Below are positions 1-4,655 of a stretch of 7,214 nt of DNA, in pieces. How positions within the stretch are numbered: the stretch's first letter is position 1; each line of letters starts with the position of its first letter. The DNA lies in contig CAMZCW010000117.1 of NCBI GenBank assembly GCA_947305045.1, forward strand, positions 1 through 7,214, read 5' to 3'. The translations under genes and the position numbers were made by a program. This DNA is from an uncultured Bacteroidales bacterium (GTDB lineage Bacteria > Bacteroidota > Bacteroidia > Bacteroidales > UBA932). Under the pieces are notes generated by a model that worked only from the letters and a program-made list of their open reading frames with translations, did no database searches and was not told the DNA's origin.

Positions 1-262
1 CACCCCAGGTGATGTTGGCGGGATCCTTCTCGCAGAAGACCTGAATCTTGTTGCCATCCACGATGAGATAGTTGCCTTCCACCTTGATGTCGTGGTTGAA
101 AGCGCCATGCACGGAGTCGTACTTCAGCATGTAAGCGAGATAGTCCGGATCCAGGAGGTCATTGATACCGACCACCACGATGTCCTTGTTGAAGTTCTCC
201 ACGGCAGCGCGGAAAACCATACGACCGATACGGCCAAAGCCGTTAATACCAAGTCTGATCAT
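1..262 (-). CDS. gap: Glyceraldehyde-3-phosphate dehydrogenase, N-terminal part (cut by window edge)
   Basis: The first 87 codons of a leftward gene are present; the rest lies beyond base 1. The product begins [14 protein letters not shown], the classic GAPDH NAD-binding Rossmann start with glycine motif GxGxxGR (residues 8-14). It continues with VVGINDL (residues 31-36, where Asp35 should contact the NAD ribose and favour NAD over NADP) and KYDSVHGAF (47-55), a typical GAPDH stretch. The family enzyme converts glyceraldehyde-3-phosphate, NAD and phosphate to 1,3-bisphosphoglycerate in cytosolic glycolysis. The catalytic cysteine would lie outside the window, so activity cannot be judged. The ATG at 262 is the natural start because the conserved sequence begins directly there. 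It has no Shine-Dalgarno but an A-rich leader of about 50 bases, as is common for well-expressed Bacteroidota genes. The call is secure at family level. Confidence 0.96.
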   Translation of the reverse strand, partial: MIRLGINGFGRIGRMVFRAAVENFNKDIVVVGINDLLDPDYLAYMLKYDSVHGAFNHDIKVEGNYLIVDGNKIQVFCEKDPANITWG

Positions 263-315
263 AATTTTGCGTTAATTTATTGTTTGTTAAAAGTATTGCT
301 TTTTCAAATGCCGCG

Positions 316-346
316 CAAAGTTACAAAAAAATCCGAGAATATCATA
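316..346 (-). promoter_or_regulatory. Predicted Bacteroidota-type promoter of gap
   Basis: On the minus strand, 323-316 reads TAACTTTG, a perfect match to the Bacteroidota -7 consensus TAnnTTTG. A weak -33 box (TATG, against consensus TTTG) lies 19 bases upstream at 346-343. Transcription would begin near 312, leaving a leader of about 50 AT-rich bases before the gap ATG at 262. The -33 region overlaps the loop of the preceding gmhA terminator. Confidence 0.7.
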
Positions 347-357
347 GATATTTCGGA
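324..357 (-). terminator. Rho-independent terminator of the rmlD-gmhA unit
   Basis: The stem pairs 332-343 with 347-357: TCCGA with TCGGA, one bulged G at 337, then AATATC with GATATT, closing a 3-base loop. On the minus strand it is followed directly by seven T residues (331-325). It starts 15 bases past the gmhA stop, the expected place for an intrinsic terminator. The outer stem has only four G-C pairs, so it may be of moderate strength. Confidence 0.75.
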
Positions 358-371
358 ATTTTTAAAAATAT

Positions 372-959
372 TTAATTGTGTGTGCCAAAGAAGGTTTGTT
401 CCACAATGCCACAGAGGATATGACCCACCAGCGTCTGGCACTCCTGGATGCGGGGCGTGTCCTCTGAAGGGACATGGATGACATAGTCATATTCATCCAT
501 CTTGCAGGGCTTTCCGCCCACCAGGGCAACGCTCACGATCCCCTTCTCCCGGCACATTTTGAGCGCCTCCACCAGGTTCCGGGAATTCCCGGAAGTGGAG
601 ATGCCCACAAAAACGTCCCCTTTCTTACCGATGGCCTCTATCTGACGGGCAAAAAGCTGGTCGAAACCATAATCGTTGCCGATGGCCGTGAGTACGGACG
701 AATCTACCGTGAGGGCGGCGGCGGGAAGGCCGCTGCGGTCCAGGTTGAACTTGTTCACCAGTTCCGCCGCCATGTGCTGGGCATCGGCCGCAGAGCCGCC
801 GTTCCCCGCCCACAGGCTCTTGTTGCCTTTCCTGTACGTTTCTACCAGCAGCTCCGCCACCCGGGCGATGGTCTGCATGGTCCCTTCATTTGAGAGCAGG
901 GCCTCCTTTACGCGGATGCTCTGACCCACACACTGTTTTGCTATATCCAAATACTGCAT
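372..959 (-). CDS. gmhA: Sedoheptulose-7-phosphate isomerase (phosphoheptose isomerase)
   Basis: This 195-residue cytosolic SIS-domain protein should convert D-sedoheptulose-7-phosphate to D-glycero-D-manno-heptose-7-phosphate, the first step to ADP-heptose for LPS inner core or other surface glycans. Seen in the sequence, numbering from the ATG: AGNGGSAADAQHMAAEL (51-67), TAIGNDYGF (91-99), the phosphate-binding GISTSGNS (119-126) and RIQECQTLVGHIL (170-182). Glu66 and His180 sit where the catalytic Glu65 and His180 of the E. coli enzyme lie, and the length is close to that enzyme's 192 residues. Start choice: a TTG at 968 would add three residues, but the ATG at 959 is preferred. That ATG lies 10 bases after the rmlD stop, so the two genes are almost certainly co-transcribed. 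The paralogue DiaA is less likely given the catalytic pair. A terminator follows the stop. Confidence 0.94.
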   Translation of the reverse strand: MQYLDIAKQCVGQSIRVKEALLSNEGTMQTIARVAELLVETYRKGNKSLWAGNGGSAADAQHMAAELVNKFNLDRSGLPAAALTVDSSVLTAIGNDYGFDQLFARQIEAIGKKGDVFVGISTSGNSRNLVEALKMCREKGIVSVALVGGKPCKMDEYDYVIHVPSEDTPRIQECQTLVGHILCGIVEQTFFGTHN

Positions 960-969
960 ACGTTCCAAA

Positions 970-1848
970 TTAAAAATCCTCCTCCAGGCATTTGCGCAGG
1001 GACTCGTACCAATGGGGCACCTGAATGCCGAAGGTTTTCTTTACCTTGCCTTTGTCCAGCACGGAAAAGGCGGGCCGATGGACCTTGCTGGGGAAATCCC
1101 GGGTGTAACAGGGCACTACCCTGCCCGGCGTGCCGGAGAGGTCCCGTATGGCGCAGGCAAAGTCGTACCAGGAGCAGACGCCCTCGTTGGAATAATGATA
1201 GACGCCGGTCTTGCCAAGCTGCCTGGTGTTAATGATGTGAAGGATGAAGGCCGCCAGGTCCCCCGCCCAGGTGGGCGTTCCCACCTGATCGAAGACCACC
1301 TTCACCTCCGGGCGCTCCGCCGTGAGCTGCCGCATGGTTTTGAGGAAGTTCTTCCCATACGCGCTGTACATCCAGGCCGACCGGATAATGAGGTACTTGC
1401 ATCCGGATTCCTGCACGGCCTTCTCCCCCTGCAGCTTGGTAACGGCATACACGCCGGCCGGCTGGGTGGGAAAGTTTTCCTTGAGCGGGATGGGAACCTC
1501 TCCCCCGAAAACATAATCCGTGGAAATATGGATGAGGGTGGCGCCCCGCTGGGCGGCAACCGAGGCCAGGATTCCCGGAGCATCGGCATTGAGCAGCTGG
1601 CACAGGGCCATGTCCTCCTCCGCCTTCTCCACATTGGTATAGCCGGCGCAGTTGATGATAAGATCCACTTTCTCCGACTCACAGAGCAGGCGTACGGCGT
1701 CCTGGTTGGTAATGTCCAGATACACGATGTCACTGCCGGGACGTGAAGCCACGTCCGTGAAAATAAAGCGGTTGGTCTTCTGCCGTTCCGCCAGTTTCCG
1801 GATGCTTGTTCCCAGCTGTCCGCCAGCCCCTGTAACCAATATATTCAT
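970..1848 (-). CDS. rmlD: dTDP-4-dehydrorhamnose reductase
   Basis: This 292-residue extended short-chain dehydrogenase/reductase (RmlD/RfbD family) should reduce dTDP-4-keto-L-rhamnose with NAD(P)H to dTDP-L-rhamnose, the donor for O-antigen, capsule or glycoprotein glycans. Visible motifs: the Rossmann TGAGGQLG (6-13; glycines 7, 10, 13), NCAGYTNVEKAEED (66-79), HISTDYVFGG (107-116) with Thr110, the catalytic YxxxK as Tyr134-Lys138, RSAWMYSAYGKNF (156-168), GTPTWAGDLA (190-199) and the C-terminal RPAFSVLD (258-265). All are typical of RmlD, and the length is normal. The start is the ATG at 1848, six bases after a -7 promoter box. It is first of a leftward pair with gmhA, both supplying envelope sugars. 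The partner genes rmlA, rmlB and rmlC are not in the window, so they must be elsewhere if dTDP-rhamnose is made. Confidence 0.95.
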   Translation of the reverse strand: MNILVTGAGGQLGTSIRKLAERQKTNRFIFTDVASRPGSDIVYLDITNQDAVRLLCESEKVDLIINCAGYTNVEKAEEDMALCQLLNADAPGILASVAAQRGATLIHISTDYVFGGEVPIPLKENFPTQPAGVYAVTKLQGEKAVQESGCKYLIIRSAWMYSAYGKNFLKTMRQLTAERPEVKVVFDQVGTPTWAGDLAAFILHIINTRQLGKTGVYHYSNEGVCSWYDFACAIRDLSGTPGRVVPCYTRDFPSKVHRPAFSVLDKGKVKKTFGIQVPHWYESLRKCLEEDF

Positions 1849-1854
1849 GATTCA

Positions 1855-1886
1855 CAAAAATAGCGTTTTTCTCCTTCATCCGCAAA
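1855..1886 (-). promoter_or_regulatory. Predicted promoter of rmlD-gmhA
   Basis: On the minus strand, 1862-1855 reads TATTTTTG (consensus TAnnTTTG), and a TTTG -33 box at 1886-1883 lies 20 bases upstream. This is the best two-part promoter match in the window. The -7 box ends only six bases before the rmlD ATG, so the transcript would have almost no leader. A second identical TATTTTTG at 1890-1883 (minus strand) could serve as a more distal -7 box and give a leader of about 30 bases. Confidence 0.6.
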
Positions 1887-1894
1887 AATATTGC

Positions 1895-1902
1895 TATATT
1901 TG
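1895..1902 (+). promoter_or_regulatory. Predicted -7 box of the rnhA-pdxA-lactonase unit
   Basis: TATATTTG matches the Bacteroidota -7 consensus TAnnTTTG exactly and ends seven bases before the rnhA ATG at 1910. No convincing -33 TTTG is found 19-21 bases upstream. The box is the right half of an imperfect palindrome (1883-1902) whose left half carries a -7-like box facing rmlD, so the two divergent units may be transcribed from intertwined sites. Confidence 0.55.
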
Positions 1903-1909
1903 TAAGTCT

Positions 1910-2392
1910 ATGTCTGCAGAAAGACCGCCCATATACCTTTACACGGATGGAGCCGCCAGCGGAAACCCCGGGCCCGGAGGCTACGGGATCGTGCTCCGCT
2001 GCGGAAAGCACGAAAAGGAGCTTTCCGGCGGCTTTGCCTGCACCACCAACAACCGGATGGAACTGCTGGCCGTAATCCTGGGCCTGGAGCAGATCCGCTG
2101 GGACAATGCGGAGGTGCATGTGGTAAGCGATTCCTCGTATGTGGTAAAGGCCATCAACGAAGGCTGGCTGGAGGACTGGAAGCGGACAGGATTCAAAAAG
2201 AAGAAGAACGTGGACCTGTGGCTGCGTTTCATGGAAGCGTACAGCCGCCACCGCGTGGCCTTCCACTGGATCAAGGGGCACGCCGGGCACCCCGAAAACG
2301 AGCGTTGCGACGCCCTGGCCGTCGCCGCGTACCATGCCCCGGACCTCCCGGAGGATACCGGATACATACAAGAACAACAGACACTGTTATGA
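1910..2392 (+). CDS. rnhA: Ribonuclease HI
   Basis: This 160-residue bacterial type-1 RNase H cuts the RNA strand of RNA:DNA hybrids (R-loops, primers) in the cytosol using two metal ions. The catalytic DEDD set is complete: Asp13 in YTDGAASGNPGPGG, Glu51 in NNRMELLA, Asp74 in VVSDSSYV and Asp134 in HPENERCDALA. His124 in WIKGHAGHPENE is the conserved flexible-loop histidine. The substrate-gripping basic handle (WKRTGFKKKKNVDLW, 90-104) is present but about five residues shorter than in the E. coli enzyme, with a run of four lysines. The length is close to the E. coli 155 residues, with a short acidic tail. The ATG at 1910 is chosen because homology starts there and a -7 box lies just upstream; the open frame reaching further 5' runs antisense through rmlD and is not coding. 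The stop TGA overlaps the pdxA start (ATGA), so translation is probably coupled. Confidence 0.96.
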   Translation: MSAERPPIYLYTDGAASGNPGPGGYGIVLRCGKHEKELSGGFACTTNNRMELLAVILGLEQIRWDNAEVHVVSDSSYVVKAINEGWLEDWKRTGFKKKKNVDLWLRFMEAYSRHRVAFHWIKGHAGHPENERCDALAVAAYHAPDLPEDTGYIQEQQTLL

Positions 2393-3423
2393 GTTTACCT
2401 AAACTGGTCGTGGGCATCACTCAGGGTGACAGCAACGGCATTGGATACGAAGTAATTATCAAATCCCTCGCAGACCCGCGGATCCTGGATTCCTTTACGC
2501 CCGTAGTATACGGGTCCTCCAAACTGCTGGGCTTTTACCGCAAGACCCTGCACAACATAGAGCAGCTGGACGTGAACGTAATCCCCTCTGCGGCCGATGC
2601 GCGGCAGCGGAAGATCAACCTGGTGAACTGCCTGCCGGACAATGTATATGCAGAGCCGGGACAATCCACACCGGAAGCCGCCAAAAGTGCCATATCGGCC
2701 CTCAAAGCTGCGGTGAAGGACCTCAAGGCCGGCCAAATTGACGTGCTGGTCACCGCCCCCATCAACAAGCGGGCGATGAATGCCCAGGGCTTCTCCAACA
2801 CCGGCCACACGGAATACCTTCAGCAGGAGTTCGGCACGGAAGACGTTACCATGATCATGGTGAGCGAGCAGCTCAAGGTGGGCGTCGTCACCGGTCACAT
2901 TCCCCTCAGGGACGTTCCCGGAAGCATCACCAAGGAAAAGATCCTGGGCAAGCTCCGCATCATGAAGGCCTCGCTGGAGCGGGACTTCGGCATTCCGGAT
3001 CCCAAGATTGCCGTCCTGGGCCTCAATCCGCACTGCGGAGACGGCGGCCTGCTGGGAGACGAAGAGCAGAGCATCATCCTCCCCGCCGTGCAGGAAGCCA
3101 CCCGGGAGGGCATCCAGGCCTTCGGCCCCTACTCCCCCGACGGATTCTTCAGCCTGGGCAATTACGGCCGATTCGACGCCACCCTGGCCATGTACCACGA
3201 CCAGGGCCTGGCCCCCTTCAAGGCCATAGCCTTCTCCGACGGCGTGAACTACACCGCCGGTCTGCCTGTGGTGAGAACTTCTCCGGATCACGGCACGGCC
3301 TACGAAATGGCCGGCCGGGACGAGGCCGATCCCCGTTCCATGATGAGCGCCATCTACACCGCCATCGACATCTTCCGCCACCGCCTTCAGTACGACACCC
3401 TGCAGGAAGGAAAGCTGGAATAG
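2389..3423 (+). CDS. pdxA: 4-hydroxythreonine-4-phosphate dehydrogenase (vitamin B6 synthesis)
   Basis: This 344-residue enzyme of the DXP-dependent pyridoxal phosphate pathway oxidises 4-phosphohydroxy-L-threonine with NAD. The product decarboxylates and is joined to deoxyxylulose phosphate by PdxJ. Family motifs in order: GITQGDSNGIGYE (9-21), VTAPINKRAM (121-130), NTGHTEYL (137-144), VVTGHIPLRDV (166-176), LGLNPHCGDGGLLG (210-223), GPYSPDGFF (246-254), MYHDQGLAPFKA (268-279) and VRTSPDHGTAY (295-305). The three metal ligands are His170, His215 and His270, with the same 45- and 55-residue spacing as His166, His211 and His266 of E. coli PdxA. The start ATG overlaps the rnhA stop by four bases and gives the canonical N-terminus; a longer frame from 2218 only overlaps rnhA out of frame. 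The lactonase gene follows after 15 bases, so the three genes probably form one transcript. pdxJ is not in the window. Confidence 0.96.
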   Translation: MSLPKLVVGITQGDSNGIGYEVIIKSLADPRILDSFTPVVYGSSKLLGFYRKTLHNIEQLDVNVIPSAADARQRKINLVNCLPDNVYAEPGQSTPEAAKSAISALKAAVKDLKAGQIDVLVTAPINKRAMNAQGFSNTGHTEYLQQEFGTEDVTMIMVSEQLKVGVVTGHIPLRDVPGSITKEKILGKLRIMKASLERDFGIPDPKIAVLGLNPHCGDGGLLGDEEQSIILPAVQEATREGIQAFGPYSPDGFFSLGNYGRFDATLAMYHDQGLAPFKAIAFSDGVNYTAGLPVVRTSPDHGTAYEMAGRDEADPRSMMSAIYTAIDIFRHRLQYDTLQEGKLE

Positions 3424-3438
3424 ACCTTTTCTGCCAAC

Positions 3439-4485
3439 ATGAAACGGATCCTCCCCATATTTCTGGCGCTTTTGGCGCTGGCCTGCTCTCGGCCGGAGAC
3501 CACGCTCTTTGTGGGCACCTATTCGGATGGTTTTTACGCCCTGGACTTTGCCAGCGGCGAGGTTATTGCCAAGGCCCCCATGCCCAATCCTTCTTTTCTT
3601 GCCATTAACGGTGACAAGGTCTATGCGGTGAGTGAAATGCCGGACGAATCGGCCTCCATATGGGCGTGGCGTTATGGCGGAAATGGTTTTGATCTAATGG
3701 GAAGCCAGCCCACCGGCCTGCCGGAAAAGGGAGAAGATCCCTGTTATGTGGCCACCAATGGCGGCCTTTTGGCCGTAGCCAATTACAGCGGCGGAACCCT
3801 GGCGCTATATAAGCTACAGGGAGACGGACGCATCGGCCCGCTGGACTCTCTTGTCGTTTCCGGGACCGGCGGTCCGGACATGAGCCGGCAGGAGACGCCG
3901 CATGTCCATTGCGCTACCTTTACGCCGGATGGGAAGCACCTGTTTTTCAGCGAGTTCAGTGCCGATGCCATCGGCTCTCTAGACATTGCCGGCCACTGCG
4001 TTTCCAATTATCGGATTGCGGCACGGCTTCCGGCCGATTTCGGCCCCCGGCACCTCCTGTTCGATGCATCCGGGGAGCACTTTTACGTGATTGGAGAACT
4101 GTCCGGAGATGTGGCTGTCTTTGATTACAAGGCCGGCAACCTTACCCTCAGGCAAGTAGTGAAGGCAGACCGTTTCTATGCCCGCGGTGCGGCCGACATC
4201 CACCTGAGTCCGGACGGCAAATTCCTTTATGCCAGTCTTCGCCTGCAGAACGACGGCATAGCCGTTTTCAGTGTGGGAGCGGACGGTACGCTGGCCGAAG
4301 TGGGTTATCAGCATACCGGTCCTCATCCCCGCAACTTTGTCATTACCAAGGACCTGGCAATAGTGGCCTGCCGGGACAGCGATGAGATTGAAATCTATAG
4401 TCGTGACCCGGACAGCGGCCTTCTCACAGACACCGGCCGACGCATCAGTCTTCCCAAGCCGGTATTTGTATCTCTACAAGAGTAG
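3439..4485 (+). CDS. Lactonase-family beta-propeller protein (6-phosphogluconolactonase-like), probable lipoprotein
   Basis: This 348-residue protein resembles the YbhE/Pgl seven-bladed propeller lactonase family, whose known members hydrolyse 6-phosphogluconolactone. Landmarks: LFVGTYSDGFYALDFASG (23-40, the usual first blade but shortened), LLAVANYSGGTLALYKL (110-126), TPHVHCATFTPDGKHLFF (153-170), FGPRHLLFDASGEHFYVIGE (201-220), DIHLSPDGKFLYASLR (253-268) and GPHPRNFVITKDLAIVACRDSDEI (294-317, the strongest family signature), ending in ISLPKPVFVSL. The N-terminus MKRILPIFLALLALAC is a typical lipoprotein signal with Cys16 as the lipidation site. The mature protein would sit in the envelope, unlike cytosolic Pgl of the pentose phosphate pathway, so I give no symbol. 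The next residues (SRPET) do not look like the acidic Bacteroidota surface-export signal, which hints at periplasmic retention. It lies 15 bases after pdxA with no Shine-Dalgarno. The family is sure; substrate and location are inferred. Confidence 0.88.
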   Translation: MKRILPIFLALLALACSRPETTLFVGTYSDGFYALDFASGEVIAKAPMPNPSFLAINGDKVYAVSEMPDESASIWAWRYGGNGFDLMGSQPTGLPEKGEDPCYVATNGGLLAVANYSGGTLALYKLQGDGRIGPLDSLVVSGTGGPDMSRQETPHVHCATFTPDGKHLFFSEFSADAIGSLDIAGHCVSNYRIAARLPADFGPRHLLFDASGEHFYVIGELSGDVAVFDYKAGNLTLRQVVKADRFYARGAADIHLSPDGKFLYASLRLQNDGIAVFSVGADGTLAEVGYQHTGPHPRNFVITKDLAIVACRDSDEIEIYSRDPDSGLLTDTGRRISLPKPVFVSLQE

Positions 4486-4488
4486 TTT

Positions 4489-4602
4489 TGGGAGAGGTGG
4501 TCTTTTCATGCTTAGGACCTCTCCCAGACAAACCTTATTCCAGAACGCTCCATTACACTTTCCATGGGAGAGGTCTGGCACTCGTTACACCCACCTCTCC
4601 CA
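4489..4602. repeat. Nested inverted-repeat element (four TGGGAGAGGT arms)
   Basis: Four copies of one 10-mer occur in 114 bases: TGGGAGAGGT at 4489-4498, its complement ACCTCTCCCA at 4517-4526, TGGGAGAGGT at 4565-4574 and ACCTCTCCCA at 4593-4602. Arms 1+2 and 3+4 form two hairpins with identical 18-base loops of unrelated sequence. Alternatively, arms 2+3 extend to an 11-bp stem (4516-4526 with 4565-4575) and arms 1+4 to a 12-bp stem (4489-4500 with 4591-4602). The outer ends thus look like terminal inverted repeats. The element begins four bases after the lactonase stop and lacks a T-tract on either strand, so it is not a standard terminator. It could be a REP/REPIN-like or MITE-like repeat, an mRNA 3'-end stabiliser or an alternative-fold switch. 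No clear target-site duplication is seen at its edges. Confidence 0.8.
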
Positions 4603-4618
4603 AGCATATTATAAATGC

Positions 4619-4649
4619 TATGAAAACACCTGCAAATTCCGTATATTTG
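4619..4649 (+). promoter_or_regulatory. Predicted promoter of recG
   Basis: TATATTTG at 4642-4649 is a perfect TAnnTTTG -7 box. A weak -33 box TATG at 4619-4622 lies 19 bases upstream, the same arrangement as at gap. The -7 box ends six bases before the first candidate recG ATG (4656) and 12 before the second (4662). The box is embedded in the palindrome at 4629-4653. Confidence 0.6.
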
Positions 4650-4653
4650 CAGG
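4629..4653. promoter_or_regulatory. Perfect 9-bp-arm palindrome over the recG -7 box (operator candidate)
   Basis: CCTGCAAAT (4629-4637) and ATTTGCAGG (4645-4653) are exact inverted repeats separated by seven bases. The right arm covers most of the -7 box and the AGGAG sequence, ending two bases before the ATG at 4656. As DNA it would suit a dimeric repressor blocking recG transcription. As RNA, in transcripts reading through from the upstream operon, it would hide AGGAG in a stem. The function is inferred; the symmetry is plain in the sequence. Confidence 0.6.
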
Positions 4654-4655
4654 AG

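Noticed and set aside
1012..1746. 244-codon frame antisense to rmlD
   Set aside because: It is a shadow produced by high third-position GC in rmlD; the glycine- and arginine-rich translation resembles no family.
1652..1909. Longer rnhA reading frame starting upstream
   Set aside because: The extra part is antisense to rmlD and has no RNase H similarity; the promoter box at 1895-1902 puts the start at 1910.
2218..2388. Longer pdxA reading frame starting inside rnhA
   Set aside because: It overlaps the conserved C-terminal half of RNase H out of frame; PdxA homology begins at the ATG at 2389.
4489..4602. Rho-independent terminators after the lactonase gene
   Set aside because: Both hairpins are good, but neither is followed by a T-tract on either strand; better described as a repeat element.
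4489..4602. Short CRISPR-like array
   Set aside because: The repeated units alternate in orientation, spacing is irregular (18, 38 and 18 bases), and there are no cas genes.
4488..4655. 56-codon 5' extension of recG in frame
   Set aside because: It runs through the inverted-repeat element, has no RecG-like sequence, and would begin only three bases after the lactonase stop; RecG homology starts at about 4656.
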